A DNA stretch of 64,000 bases from Epsilonproteobacteria bacterium UBA6211 (GCA_002421845.1 DISL01000037.1:1-64000); one strand, 5' to 3'. Positions 34,615 to 44,373 are shown, counted from the first letter of the stretch. Notes: generated by a model not told the origin, from the sequence alone. A program made the numbers and translations.

Positions 34615-37119
34615 TTATAGCTTCGAAATCTTTTCTATATTCAAAATAGTCAATAACTGCTCCTCTTTCACATCTTTTGGCGGTATTACTATACTTTGAG
34701 ATAGCATTCCTGCACCTATTAAGTGGTCGTCAAGTTTTGATATTTTGTTTTTTGGAACGGATACAATCTCTCCAAGTTTGTCGGCTAAAATACCTATAGT
34801 ATGGTCGTATGAAGAGTTTTTGTATCTTATGATGATAATATCTTTTGTATCTTTCATAAAAACACTATTTTTTATAAAATGGGTAATATCAAGGACGCTT
34901 ACTATATTTTCTTTGTACAAAACCGTACCTTTGAAATGATGATTTGAATCCATAGTAATAGGAGTTTGCAATGAGTCTATATCGAGCGATTCTACAACAT
35001 CTTTTGCATCTACTCCTATCCATTTATTACCTATATAAAATGTTGCTATATCTATATAATCGGCATCAATATCATTATAATGGTAGTAGTGATTTTTGGT
35101 ATTCAAGTTTTTTAAAATATCTTGGTTCGCATCACCGCCATAAATAAATACAAATGACAAAATATCATTTTGATAGTTATCATCTTTACCTTTGTACTCT
35201 CTATAACCTTTTGAACAGCTACAGCCTACTATGTAGTAAATATCTCCTATTTTAACTATTTTTGACATTGTTTGGTTGTTTTTGAGGTCAAAAAAATCAT
35301 TATCAATATTGAGTTTTGAACCTATTTGAAATTGTTCATTTGTGGAAGCAATTATTTTTTGATTTTTCTTTTCTACAAACATAGCAAACATTTGCTCATC
35401 CGTAATGTTTTTTGGTAAAGAATCCCTAAGCATAGCATGAAATTGTGTAGTAGAGTCAAAAACAATAGCAATCCCACCTACAACCGTATCATTTTCATCA
35501 TGAAGTATTGAGGCATTATAAATATAAGAATATGAATTGTCATATAGATAACTTTGTTCAAATTCACTTACACAATATTTAGATGTATCTTGTATATTTA
35601 GTGTATGTTTAGCCCATTCTTGAGAAAGTTCAGTGCCTATGAGTGAAGAGTCTTTGTTGGAAACTGCAATGATAGTTTTGTTTTTATCGTAAATGATAAT
35701 GTTTGAATACACAGTATAAAGTGAGTTGATGTATTCTAAAATATCTTTTAGTGTACCTGAATTTTGGTTGTAGCTTAGTGCTTGTCTTATGGCTGGAGTG
35801 AGTGCCCACCATCTACAGTCATTGGCTCTTTCATAAAGATTTCTATCCATTATATCTATGCTAAGAGTCGCCAAAAATCCAACATCATCAAGCAATGCTT
35901 CCATAATAGTAAAGTTAAGATTTTTGATAGAATCTTCAAATAAAACTTTTGTTTTTTCACCTGTAAATCTTATCTCTTTTAGGATTGATCTGGCAAATGA
36001 CGATGAAGTGTTGCTAGTATTTGTTGATGAAAGTTTGATATTACCGTTCCATACGGTTCTGTTTAATTCAGCTTGTATTTTGTCGGCTTTGTCTGATATT
36101 TCAAGGAGTTCTTTTTCAAATAAATACTCATTTTGCATTATGATAGATAAAATATCTTTGTTGATTTGTATTTCTTTTGAAGAACTTTTGAAAGCACTAT
36201 CAAGTGGAATCATTATATGTCCAAGCCATCCTAGTCCATAAAATCCCTCATAGCCGTTTGTTTTGCAAGTTTTTGCTATATAATCTCTTCCGGCAAAAGA
36301 TATAATTTTAAATTCACTGTTTGTATCGGTATTAAAATATACACCGCTTGGGATATGGTAAGAGTCACTAGATGCTATTACTTTTCCGTCTATATCAAGG
36401 AGCATAATAACAGCCTTTGAGTTTGGCTTTGATAGATTCCTAAAAATCATCTCCATTTCATTTTCAAACTTGAAACTAAGTGCTAAATATCCCAAAATTG
36501 ATTTATCTTCGTCTTCTACTTTGTAGCTATAAACAAGGGAATTTTGTTTGTTTGGGATAAAGTCATGATGTTTGAAAGTCTCTACATAATTGTTTTTTGT
36601 GGTTTTACACATGCTAACTATCTCATCATTGCTATACTCACAAGCATCTTGACTAAGTCTGCAAACGATTTTGCTATCTTTGTCAAATAAAATCACATCG
36701 TCATATACGGAATATTTTGATGTATATTCTTTGAATCTAAGTTTCAGTAAATTGTATGAAGTTATATCGGAACTGTTTTCTTTTAGGAATCTTATTATTG
36801 CACCGTCTGTTGATAAAAATCCTATATCTGCCGTTCTTTCAAATAAGTTTCTTATAACAATATCAACGGTAACTTGAGCTATAGATGTCATCTCATCAAC
36901 AGTTTTTTTGATAGTTTTTGTTGATAACTGGGCGATTAGTTCTTTTGTGAGGTCGTTAAAACTATGTTGAGTTTTACTCATATCCGTAGTGGTATTGCCT
37001 AATTGACCAAGAAGTGTAAGCTGAGACCATGTTTTGTTTAGTTCTTCTAAATCAGAACTGAACTTGTTTATATGTTTCATATTCTCAATAAGTTCTGTTG
37101 TATCAACTTTATTAGGCAT
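34615..37119 (-). CDS. Soluble tandem Cache-like sensor with C-terminal CheW domain (paralogue 2)
   Basis: This is a clear paralogue of the protein at 23111-25660. The signatures NLFERTADIGFLSTD (near residue 110) and NLYERANDCRWWALT (near 430) are followed by a CheW-like C-terminus (FKGTVLYKENIVSVLDI, IGILADKLGEI). No membrane segment is evident. The ATG at 37119 has AAGGAG 9 bp upstream; a GTG three codons earlier is less likely. The sigma54 site at 37147-37162 places it in the nif regulon, so it may link the energy or nitrogen state to a CheA pathway (inference). Confidence 0.75.
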   Translation of the reverse strand: MPNKVDTTELIENMKHINKFSSDLEELNKTWSQLTLLGQLGNTTTDMSKTQHSFNDLTKELIAQLSTKTIKKTVDEMTSIAQVTVDIVIRNLFERTADIGFLSTDGAIIRFLKENSSDITSYNLLKLRFKEYTSKYSVYDDVILFDKDSKIVCRLSQDACEYSNDEIVSMCKTTKNNYVETFKHHDFIPNKQNSLVYSYKVEDEDKSILGYLALSFKFENEMEMIFRNLSKPNSKAVIMLLDIDGKVIASSDSYHIPSGVYFNTDTNSEFKIISFAGRDYIAKTCKTNGYEGFYGLGWLGHIMIPLDSAFKSSSKEIQINKDILSIIMQNEYLFEKELLEISDKADKIQAELNRTVWNGNIKLSSTNTSNTSSSFARSILKEIRFTGEKTKVLFEDSIKNLNFTIMEALLDDVGFLATLSIDIMDRNLYERANDCRWWALTPAIRQALSYNQNSGTLKDILEYINSLYTVYSNIIIYDKNKTIIAVSNKDSSLIGTELSQEWAKHTLNIQDTSKYCVSEFEQSYLYDNSYSYIYNASILHDENDTVVGGIAIVFDSTTQFHAMLRDSLPKNITDEQMFAMFVEKKNQKIIASTNEQFQIGSKLNIDNDFFDLKNNQTMSKIVKIGDIYYIVGCSCSKGYREYKGKDDNYQNDILSFVFIYGGDANQDILKNLNTKNHYYHYNDIDADYIDIATFYIGNKWIGVDAKDVVESLDIDSLQTPITMDSNHHFKGTVLYKENIVSVLDITHFIKNSVFMKDTKDIIIIRYKNSSYDHTIGILADKLGEIVSVPKNKISKLDDHLIGAGMLSQSIVIPPKDVKEEQLLTILNIEKISKL

Positions 37120-37146
37120 AGCATACACTCCTTTTTAAGAAGGATA

Positions 37147-37162
37147 TGCAATTTTCATACCA
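37147..37162 (-). promoter_or_regulatory. Sigma54 -24/-12 promoter of Cache/CheW paralogue 2
   Basis: On the minus strand TGGTATGAAAATTGCA has GG-N10-GC spacing and lies 27 bp upstream of the ATG at 37119. It is among the closest matches to the -24/-12 consensus in the window. Confidence 0.8.
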
Positions 37163-37211
37163 TAGAATAAAAATTAAATAAATAATACCGAGTTAAACTC
37201 GATATTATTCA

Positions 37212-37595
37212 TTATACGGCTACATTAGCTTCTGATTTTCTCAAATCCATAGAAATATCTTCTTTGAAAGGCATCTCTTTTTGATCAGGTGTCATAAGAA
37301 CATCTTTTTTCTTATTGATTCTGATTTTGTATTTGTTGCTTTCGTGACCTTCAAGATAGTAGCTATTAAACTCCATAGTATAAGGCATATCCCATACTAT
37401 AGCACCTTCAGTCGGACAGGCTTCGGCACATCTTGGTACATCTGCATGACCAACACACTCTACGCAACTTTCAGGTTTTACATAATAGTAATCTTCTTCA
37501 GTCGGGTTTGTATCGTTATCTACGATAGCCTCCACCGGACATTCACTTAGACACGCGTCACAACTTATACACTCAGTAGTAATTCTTACAGCCAT
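37212..37595 (-). CDS. nif-type 2[4Fe-4S] ferredoxin (FdxB-like), copy 1
   Basis: The 127-aa ferredoxin has a first cluster motif C9-x2-C12-x2-C15-x3-C19 and a second, C44-x2-C47-x8-C56-x3-C60, with the loop expansion typical of FdxB/FdxN-type ferredoxins of nif clusters. A C-terminal extension of about 60 residues follows. It is closely related to the copy at 54273-54650 and is probably a nitrogenase electron donor or a helper of NifB. It lies downstream of clpX, separated by an inverted reiterated repeat. Confidence 0.9.
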   Translation of the reverse strand: MAVRITTECISCDACLSECPVEAIVDNDTNPTEEDYYYVKPESCVECVGHADVPRCAEACPTEGAIVWDMPYTMEFNSYYLEGHESNKYKIRINKKKDVLMTPDQKEMPFKEDISMDLRKSEANVAV

Positions 37596-37611
37596 TTTTA
37601 ATCCTTTTTTT

Positions 37612-37690
37612 AGTGATTCGTAAATCGTGAGTCGTTAGTGGTATTTATCTTTTCAAATCACGACTTACGACTTACTACTCACGATTTTAA
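37612..37690 (-). repeat. CGTGAGTCG-type reiterated inverted repeat
   Basis: AATCGTGAGTCGTTAGTGG on the left pairs imperfectly with CACGACTTACGACTT and ACTCACGATT on the right. The loop TATTTATCTTTTCAAAT is shared, nearly unchanged, with the copies at 47705-47790 and 54205-54260. It lies between clpX and the ferredoxin gene. Confidence 0.78.
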
Positions 37691-37707
37691 AAAAATCTAT
37701 GCAATTC

Positions 37708-38940
37708 CTATACCGTAGCAACGGCTATTTTCATCTCTTTGTCATCGTTTTGCTCTACTTTTTCATCAAATACAAGCAATGCTTCGCTAACACCCTCTAT
37801 AAACTCTTTTGTTATAGTGCATTTAGTGAGGTTGTCAAGGCTTGGTAATTCATAGCTAAGCGGAAGCATGATTTGTTCTACTATACCTCTAAGCCCTCTT
37901 GCTCCCACGCCACGGTCTAGTGCCATTTGAGCTATAAGTTCTATGGCTTCATCTTCATATACAAGCTCACACCCGTCAAGTTCAAACAATGCTATATACT
38001 GGCTAAGTAGTGCATTTTTTGGTTCTTTTAGTATTCTTATCAAATCATCCAAAGTCAGCTCTTCAAGCTTTGCAATGACTGGAATCCTACCTACGAATTC
38101 AGGTATAAGTCCGTAATTTATCAAATCTTTTGGGGTTAGCGGTTTTTGTTTTTTCTCTTCGTCTTTGCTCAAAAATCCCATTTTGGAAGATTTTTCATCT
38201 TTTTTTTCTAGCCCTACAAAAGCCCCACCGCATATAAAAAGGACATGACTCGTATCAAAAAGTATATTGTCGCTTGTGGATGATTTTTTGCCCTTTTGCG
38301 GTACGTACATTTGTGTACCTTCTAGCATTTTAAGTAGTGCTTGTTGTACCCCTTCACCGCTTACATCTCTACCGCTACTTGCACTTCCCGCCATTTTGGC
38401 TATTTTGTCTATTTCATCGATATAGACTATCCCTTTTTGAGCTTTTTCCACATCAAAATCACTAGCACTAAGGAGTCTTGATAGTATCGACTCCACATCT
38501 TCACCCACATATCCGGCTTCTGTTAGACTTGTGGCATCTGCTATTGCAAAGGGGACATTTAGTATTTTTGCCAAAGATTTAGCAAGGAGCGTCTTACCGC
38601 TTCCGCTTGGTCCGATAAGCAAGATATTACTTTTTTCAAGTTCTATTCCTCTAAAAGATGGTTTATCTATCCTTTTGTAGTGGTTATAAATAGCTACGCT
38701 TAAAGCTTTTTTGGCATCATCTTGACCTATTATATAGCTATCAAGATACTCTTTGATTTGCTTTGGTACGGATAGTCCAAGGCTAAATTCTTCTTTTTGC
38801 TTTTTTAGGTTTTGTTTTTCTAGTACACTATGACACATACTTACGCATTTATCACAAATACTCACTTCATCTACACTAAAAAGCTTATCTACCGCATTTA
38901 TTGGACTACCGCAGAAATTGCATTTTCTTTCATCATTCAT
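37708..38940 (-). CDS. clpX: ClpX-type unfoldase in nif neighbourhood
   Basis: ClpX unfolds substrates for the ClpP protease. The 410-aa protein has the N-terminal zinc finger (CNFCG ... CDKC), Walker A GPSGSGKT near residue 110, Walker [10 protein letters not shown], and the GVGARGLR arginine segment. It overlaps the SIR2-like gene by 4 bp and precedes a nif ferredoxin. In Azotobacter a second ClpX lies with nif genes and controls NifB/NifEN levels. A similar specialised copy is inferred here, but the housekeeping clpX cannot be ruled out. Confidence 0.9.
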   Translation of the reverse strand: MNDERKCNFCGSPINAVDKLFSVDEVSICDKCVSMCHSVLEKQNLKKQKEEFSLGLSVPKQIKEYLDSYIIGQDDAKKALSVAIYNHYKRIDKPSFRGIELEKSNILLIGPSGSGKTLLAKSLAKILNVPFAIADATSLTEAGYVGEDVESILSRLLSASDFDVEKAQKGIVYIDEIDKIAKMAGSASSGRDVSGEGVQQALLKMLEGTQMYVPQKGKKSSTSDNILFDTSHVLFICGGAFVGLEKKDEKSSKMGFLSKDEEKKQKPLTPKDLINYGLIPEFVGRIPVIAKLEELTLDDLIRILKEPKNALLSQYIALFELDGCELVYEDEAIELIAQMALDRGVGARGLRGIVEQIMLPLSYELPSLDNLTKCTITKEFIEGVSEALLVFDEKVEQNDDKEMKIAVATV

Positions 38941-39728
38941 GGTAACTCTTTTATGTGAGTAAGTTTTTGATTTTCAAAAAACTTTTGCTCTTTTTTGGAT
39001 AATTCATCTTTTGTATAGACTACATATCCACCGTTTCCTCCCAGTATTATCTCATTTGCAACCATTCTAAAAGTATCTTTGTTGAAATCTACACCGACAA
39101 ATAGATAGCTTTTGTTTTTTCTATACTCTTTGAGATAAGGAGGAATAGCATATCCGCCCATCGCTTCAGTCAGCCAATCCACAAAATCGGCATCACTTAC
39201 TATAAGAGATTTTTTCGGAGTAAGAGAACCCATAGGTTTGAAAAGTATAGGTTTACTAATATCTAAGCTATCTTTTGTAGTTGATTTGTACGATGTACCG
39301 TCGTATTCATACACTTCAAATCTATCATCATATCCTATAACTCTACTTGTTCCTAGTACCAAAAAATGTGGAGTGTCGGCATAAGCTTTTTGCAGACTAT
39401 CATCTATATTTGTATCTATGACGTATTTTGGTTTGATTTGAGATACTAAATCATATATTTGCGGGGTAGGGTAAGGGTTTTTGTAGATATTTTCTATCAA
39501 GTTTTCAAGATAAGCTCTCCCTTTTTTTTGCTCTATATTCATACAAGCACGGCTATATTCGTACATTAGTCTTTGTGGCATAGGCTTTCCATCGTTTATG
39601 CTAAGAATAAACGAGTCACTATCATAAGGAAGAGGTTGGTTTTGGGAGTTGTTAAGTCCTTTAAATACGCCAATTCCTATAAAAAGTACAATTTCATCCG
39701 ATTTTATTTTTTCTACTAAGTTTTCCAT
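38937..39728 (-). CDS. SIR2-like domain protein upstream of clpX
   Basis: The protein (263 aa from the ATG at 39728, behind AAAAGG) resembles SIR2-like (SIR2_2) proteins in EIVLFIGIGVFKGLN near the N-terminus and KYVIDTNIDDSLQKAY in the middle. Classical sirtuin zinc cysteines are absent. The overlap with clpX suggests a functional pair. A weak sigma54-like site (39761-39776) lies upstream. NAD binding is possible; catalytic activity cannot be judged. Confidence 0.65.
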   Translation of the reverse strand: MENLVEKIKSDEIVLFIGIGVFKGLNNSQNQPLPYDSDSFILSINDGKPMPQRLMYEYSRACMNIEQKKGRAYLENLIENIYKNPYPTPQIYDLVSQIKPKYVIDTNIDDSLQKAYADTPHFLVLGTSRVIGYDDRFEVYEYDGTSYKSTTKDSLDISKPILFKPMGSLTPKKSLIVSDADFVDWLTEAMGGYAIPPYLKEYRKNKSYLFVGVDFNKDTFRMVANEIILGGNGGYVVYTKDELSKKEQKFFENQKLTHIKELP

Positions 39729-39760
39729 TGTACAACCTTTTATTTTGTAACAATTTGATA

Positions 39761-39776
39761 TACACAAAGTGTTCCT
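39761..39776 (-). promoter_or_regulatory. Weak sigma54-like site before the SIR2-like gene
   Basis: On the minus strand AGGAACACTTTGTGTA matches the nifH and nifB sites in its first eight bases, but the -12 dinucleotide is GT instead of GC. It lies 32 bp upstream of the ATG at 39728. It may be a weak or decayed promoter. Confidence 0.35.
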
Positions 39777-39858
39777 TTAAAATAATAAGATGTTTAATAA
39801 TTATTTTATATATAATGTGATAGAATCACTACAATTTAATTACAAAGGTCATTTATAA

Positions 39859-41721
39859 ATGAATCAACAAAACTTTCGTAAAATGTTTACCGTATATTTT
39901 ATCATATTCGGTATAGTTATAACTTTCTTTGCTACATTTGTAAGTTATGAAATACAGATGATGAATACATCAGATACAATCAAAAAACAAGCTGAAGAGA
40001 TATTGTTTATCAAAACAAATAATATATTAAAACCTACGATAACACAAATGGAAGAGGTTGTTGATTCACTTACTTATAATAAAAATTTACAAAAATACAT
40101 CATTACACAAGATGAAAATATAAGACAAAATTTAGAGGATACTTTTTTAGCAATTACGGCAACAAACAACCAAATTATGCAATTACGGTATATTGATGCT
40201 AACGGTATGGAAATAATAAGAGTCGATAGGCAAAATGAAAGTAGTTCTCCTTTTGTCGTAGCACGAGAAAAACTACAAGATAAAAGCTCACGAGATTATT
40301 TTCAAATAGTTTCAAAAATGACAAAATCCGAGCTTTGGCGTTCTCAGATTGATTTGAATATAGAAAACGGAAAGATAGAGGTTCCTTATCGTCCAACTTT
40401 CCGTATAGCAAAACCTATTTTTAGTAATCAAAACTTTGAAGGGATGGTAATAGTCAATCTTTTGACAAATAACCTTATTAAAGGTATCCAGACATCTACC
40501 GTATTTAAACATTACATCGTAGATAAAGACGGATTTTATATTATTCACCCGAATAATGATTTTTCTTGGAATAAATATACGGGAATTAATAGAAATCTAA
40601 CCGAAGATTTTCCAAATGATGCATCTGCAATACTATCAGGTGAGTCAATAGGTGAGGAGTTTTTTGCTTATTCTTTGGATTCTATCCTTGCCAATGACGA
40701 CGACGCAAGATTGGTTTTGAAACCAAAAAGAGAGTATAAACAAGCTTTGATAGATGAAAAAATTAAGTCTTCGTTTATTGTTGTAATTTTGAGTATAATA
40801 CTTAGTATTTTGATGGCATTATATGCTTCATCTGTACCTTCAAGGCTACAAAAAGCTCTACTGGTAGCTAATAATGAACTAAAAAGATTTGCAAAAATTA
40901 TAGATAAATACGTCATAACGGCTACAACAAAAAAGAATACTACAATTACCCATGTGAGCAGTGCTTTTTCAAAATCTAGCGGTTATACAAAAGATGAACT
41001 CATAGGTAAAAAAATAAATATGGTTCGTCATCCTGATACCGATAAAAAAGTTTTTGCAGAGATTTGGCATAGTATCGAGAACGGTCAAGAATGGTGCGGA
41101 GAAATCAAAAATAAAAGAAAAGACGGTGATGAATATTGGCTTGAACAAAATATTATACCTATCAAAGATGAAAAAGAAGATATAGTCTCTTTTATGTCTA
41201 TAGGTGTAGATATTACCGCAAAAAAACAGCTAGAAAAACTTTCATCTACGGATATGTTAACCGGCATATTTAATAGACGAAAAATAGAAGAGTTATTAAA
41301 TATTGAGATTTTACGTTCAAGAAGACATCAAAGAAATCTATCTGTTATTATGCTTGATATTGACCATTTTAAACACACAAACGATACTTTCGGTCATCAT
41401 GCGGGAGATGTAGTACTTCAACAAACAGCTGAAGTTATCAAAAAAGCATTAAGACAAAGTGATATGTTTGGACGATACGGTGGGGAAGAGTTTTTGATAA
41501 TATGTCCTGAAACAAATCAAGATGAAGCTATGATAGTCGCCGAGAAAGTTAGAAGTGCAGTAGATAACTTTAAATTTAAAATAGTAGAACACAAAACAAT
41601 AAGTCTTGGTATAGCTGAATTTAGCGATGAAGATAGTCTGGATGAACTTGTCAAAAAAGCTGATACGGCATTGTATCTCTCAAAGGCAGAAGGTAGAAAT
41701 AAAGTAACTTTATATAAATAA
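39859..41721 (+). CDS. Membrane diguanylate cyclase with Cache, PAS and GGDEF domains
   Basis: The 620-aa protein has one membrane helix near residues 10-30, a periplasmic double-Cache region with a second helix near 298-318, a PAS domain (about 340-455) and a C-terminal GGDEF domain. The active site reads RYGGEEFLI, an active variant, so cyclic di-GMP synthesis is expected. The signal sensed outside the cell is unknown. A hairpin terminator follows at 41728-41750, overlapping the 45-bp repeat that bounds the 3-kb insert. Confidence 0.88.
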   Translation: MNQQNFRKMFTVYFIIFGIVITFFATFVSYEIQMMNTSDTIKKQAEEILFIKTNNILKPTITQMEEVVDSLTYNKNLQKYIITQDENIRQNLEDTFLAITATNNQIMQLRYIDANGMEIIRVDRQNESSSPFVVAREKLQDKSSRDYFQIVSKMTKSELWRSQIDLNIENGKIEVPYRPTFRIAKPIFSNQNFEGMVIVNLLTNNLIKGIQTSTVFKHYIVDKDGFYIIHPNNDFSWNKYTGINRNLTEDFPNDASAILSGESIGEEFFAYSLDSILANDDDARLVLKPKREYKQALIDEKIKSSFIVVILSIILSILMALYASSVPSRLQKALLVANNELKRFAKIIDKYVITATTKKNTTITHVSSAFSKSSGYTKDELIGKKINMVRHPDTDKKVFAEIWHSIENGQEWCGEIKNKRKDGDEYWLEQNIIPIKDEKEDIVSFMSIGVDITAKKQLEKLSSTDMLTGIFNRRKIEELLNIEILRSRRHQRNLSVIMLDIDHFKHTNDTFGHHAGDVVLQQTAEVIKKALRQSDMFGRYGGEEFLIICPETNQDEAMIVAEKVRSAVDNFKFKIVEHKTISLGIAEFSDEDSLDELVKKADTALYLSKAEGRNKVTLYK

Positions 41722-41727
41722 GGTGAT

Positions 41728-41750
41728 AAGGGTGTTTTAGTGACACCCTT
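41728..41750 (+). terminator. Hairpin after the diguanylate cyclase gene
   Basis: AAGGGTGT (41728-41735) pairs with ACACCCTT (41743-41750) around TTTTAGT. The right arm is part of the 45-bp direct repeat, so before the insertion the hairpin probably served both convergent genes. Confidence 0.6.
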
Positions 41751-41781
41751 TGCCGGTATAAGAGCCAAAAGCACGGTTTAG
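41737..41781 (+). repeat. 45-bp direct repeat, left copy (attL-like)
   Basis: These 45 bases are identical to 44752-44796, which are the stop codon and last 14 codons of the Tpx-like gene. The left copy is a detached duplicate of that gene's 3' end. Together the copies bound a 2970-bp insert (41782-44751). Confidence 0.92.
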
Positions 41782-41896
41782 TATTAATAACAAAGCTTCA
41801 CAGCTTAAGCAATAGGTATTAATATTTACTCTTTAAGACATAAAGTTGTCACAACAATATTATAAACTTCTTCTATAAACTTTAGGAGAAATAATA

Positions 41897-42061
41897 ATGA
41901 CAAAAATCCCAATTAATAGAACAACTACAATAAATGACGATAAATTTATACAAAAACTGCAGTTAGATTATAATTTTACTATCAGAGAATTTGAATATAT
42001 CGATAAAACTTCACTAAATGAAACACCTTATAAAACGGAAATTATAACTGTTCTTAAGTAA
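41897..42061 (+). CDS. Small unknown protein (54 aa) in the insert
   Basis: The frame encodes 54 residues (MTKIPINRTTTINDDKFIQ...) with an AGGAG site 8 bp before the ATG. No domain is recognised. It is soluble and without cysteines. It is followed after 60 bp by the GIY-YIG-like gene. The ribosome-binding site is the main support that it is real. Confidence 0.5.
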   Translation: MTKIPINRTTTINDDKFIQKLQLDYNFTIREFEYIDKTSLNETPYKTEIITVLK

Positions 42062-42121
42062 GGCATTACTATGAAATTAGAAAATTTTAGGTATGATAAA
42101 AAATATTTTTAAAGGTTAGTT

Positions 42122-42958
42122 ATGGAAAATATAAAAGAAATTATAAATATTGATTGGGAAGGGCCTTTTAGTATTGATGAGATTTTAAAAGGCACTATTG
42201 ATAATCAAAAATTTAATGTAAAAAGTAGTGATATAGGCTTATATCAAATTTACGGTTCCCATCCTTTATACGGGAGTGATGTTTTGGTATATATAGGGAG
42301 AACACAAAATAAAAACGGCTTTCAATCAAGACTAAAAGATAGGTGGGTTATCAACAATGGAAATGACTCTAATAATGTAAAGATTTATTTAGGTACGATT
42401 TTTAGTGATTCTAAGAAATATACTAATGCAGAAATCAATGTCTTTATTGAGAAAGCTGAAGTTTTAATGATAAATGCTTTAAAACCTGCATTCAATTCTT
42501 CAAATATTCAGAGTGCAAAAGATTTTGACAAAAAAGATTACATAGTTTATAACCATGGAAGCTATAGAAGCTTGTATCCAGTTTTTGATAGTGAATATTT
42601 TTGGAAAGAGTTTAAGAATTTTGCAACCGTTGATAGGATAGCAAAAGAGTATAATAATGTAAAAGTGGATAATGAAGATGAATATTATGGTTTTATAATA
42701 GAGGAGTTTGATAATTACACAATTTGGTTTGGAATTGATTATAAAATATGGGACTCAAAGGAACATGGCTTTCCTCTGTGTTTACAAGTATATTCAAATA
42801 CTAATGATGAGGTTGAAGCAGTAAATAATTTAAAAGACTTTACAAAGTTTTGTGAATACGAGGATAGTAGCTCTGTTTCTTACTTACCTTTTGGAATAGA
42901 TATTACAAGACATCAAATTGAAATAAAAATTCAAGAAATAAAAAAATTTTTGGAATAA
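42122..42958 (+). CDS. GIY-YIG-like nuclease-domain protein
   Basis: The 278-aa protein has an N-terminal region resembling GIY-YIG: LYQIYG (residues about 40-45), VYIGRT (about 57-62), a following arginine in QSRLKDRW, and a late glutamate/asparagine segment (KAEVLMINALKPAFN). The C-terminal half (about 150-278) is not recognised. GIY-YIG domains occur in homing nucleases, repair and defence proteins. Its presence in the insert suggests defence or mobility; the specific role is unknown. Confidence 0.62.
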   Translation: MENIKEIINIDWEGPFSIDEILKGTIDNQKFNVKSSDIGLYQIYGSHPLYGSDVLVYIGRTQNKNGFQSRLKDRWVINNGNDSNNVKIYLGTIFSDSKKYTNAEINVFIEKAEVLMINALKPAFNSSNIQSAKDFDKKDYIVYNHGSYRSLYPVFDSEYFWKEFKNFATVDRIAKEYNNVKVDNEDEYYGFIIEEFDNYTIWFGIDYKIWDSKEHGFPLCLQVYSNTNDEVEAVNNLKDFTKFCEYEDSSSVSYLPFGIDITRHQIEIKIQEIKKFLE

Positions 42959-43029
42959 ATCAAAACAGACATAAAGCTGTCATTTCAATGGTGTAAAATT
43001 GTATTATAAAATTAATACAAGGAAGTAAA

Positions 43030-43398
43030 ATGAAAAAGACACTATCACTAAGTTTATTATTGACAAGTTTGTTATTTGGAGACAAAGTATATACTTGTAA
43101 GGTAACTCATATGAACGAAATGGTTCCATTGACCGAAAGGCAAATAGTGAGTATGGGAGAAGTGGCTACTTTAAATTTATCTTATGATAAAATAAATGTT
43201 CAAGCATCCATTGGAAATCAAGAAAAAGATTTAAAATATTTTGATACGGATTCTTTTGGATATGACCTTTATATTAATGATGAACGGACAGATGTCATTG
43301 GAATTAGTTCTCCACAAGGAGGGAAAGAAATGCCAGGCATTTTTTTGCAAAACTGGACTCCAAATGGTAATATTAGACTTTGGTATAGGTGTAAATAA
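43030..43398 (+). CDS. Small exported protein of unknown function
   Basis: The 122-aa protein has a signal peptide (MKKTLSLSLLLTSLLFG) and a mature part of about 105 residues with C-terminal WYRCK and an early CKV cysteine that could form a disulfide. No family was recognised. It lies within the 3-kb insert between the GIY-YIG-like gene and the WYL regulator. A cell-surface or periplasmic role is all that can be inferred. Confidence 0.7.
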   Translation: MKKTLSLSLLLTSLLFGDKVYTCKVTHMNEMVPLTERQIVSMGEVATLNLSYDKINVQASIGNQEKDLKYFDTDSFGYDLYINDERTDVIGISSPQGGKEMPGIFLQNWTPNGNIRLWYRCK

Positions 43399-43450
43399 AG
43401 CCGAAATATCTTAACATAGATATTAAAAATTTTAAAACAAAAGATATAAA

Positions 43451-44371
43451 ATGGCATACAAACAAGACTACGATAAGATTCTTACTAGACTTACAACTAT
43501 TTTAAGAAGATTAAATGAAGGAGAAGCTCTTGGTACTCAAGATTTAGCAAGTGAGTTTAATGTATCAACACGAACCATACAAAGAGATTTTAATGAACGC
43601 TTGATTTCTTTTCCTATTTTGCAAGAAAATAAAAAGTGGAAAATGCAAGATGGTTTTAAACTTGAAAAATCAACTTCAATTGAAGAAACTATTATATTAG
43701 AAATCATTGAAAAGATGAGTGAAAATATTGGTGGTCAATTTTTCTCAAAAACCAAAAAACTTTTACAAAAAATCAAAAATGATGATTATAATCCTTTTTA
43801 TACAAAATTGAATTTAGAAGATATAAGTGATCAACTCATAGATGTACAAATTCTAGGAACTGCCATCAAATCAAAAAATAGTATTATTTGCCAATATAAA
43901 GTTGATAAGCCCATAGAAGTAAATATAAACCCTCTTAAAATAGTCAATTATGAAGGGTTTTGGTATCTTGTAGCCGTTGATGTAAGAAATGATATATTGA
44001 AAAAATATTATCTCAAAAATATATCTTGTGTAAAAATTACCGATGAAACTTTTGAAGTTAGAGAGGAGTTAGAAAATTTACTAGAAAACTCTATTTCTAT
44101 TTGGTTTCAAGAAGATATAGAACCTTTTGATGTTAGGCTTTACATTGAGAGCAAAATCGCAAAATATTTTCAAAGAAAACCTATATCAAAAACACAAATT
44201 ATAGAAAAACAATACCCTGATGGTAGCATTGAAATAAAAGTAACTATTACTCATGAAATGGAGATTTTACCAATAGTCAAATATTGGCTTCCAAATATTA
44301 AAATTATTGAGCCACAATGGGTCAGTGATATTTTAGATGAACAAATCAGTTTATATTATAAGAAAGGGTAA
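43451..44371 (+). CDS. WYL-domain transcriptional regulator
   Basis: The 306-aa protein has an N-terminal DeoR-like winged helix (LATQDLA-type helix: LGTQDLASEFNVSTRTIQRDF, residues about 29-49). A WYL domain (about 135-205: VNINPLKIVNYEGFWYLVAVD) and a WCX-type C-terminus follow. WYL regulators often control phage-defence modules and respond to nucleic-acid ligands. It is followed after 2 bp by the FtsZ-C-like gene, so the pair forms one unit in the insert. Confidence 0.82.
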   Translation: MAYKQDYDKILTRLTTILRRLNEGEALGTQDLASEFNVSTRTIQRDFNERLISFPILQENKKWKMQDGFKLEKSTSIEETIILEIIEKMSENIGGQFFSKTKKLLQKIKNDDYNPFYTKLNLEDISDQLIDVQILGTAIKSKNSIICQYKVDKPIEVNINPLKIVNYEGFWYLVAVDVRNDILKKYYLKNISCVKITDETFEVREELENLLENSISIWFQEDIEPFDVRLYIESKIAKYFQRKPISKTQIIEKQYPDGSIEIKVTITHEMEILPIVKYWLPNIKIIEPQWVSDILDEQISLYYKKG

Positions 44372-44373
44372 AA

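Noticed and set aside
42071..42112. 13-codon frame before the GIY-YIG-like gene
   Set aside because: It is too short and has no supporting signal.
41838..42980. GACATAAAG-Y-TGTC motifs in the 3-kb insert as attC sites
   Set aside because: They share a few bases with the cassette attC end, but the GTTRRRY and RYYYAAC core sites are missing.
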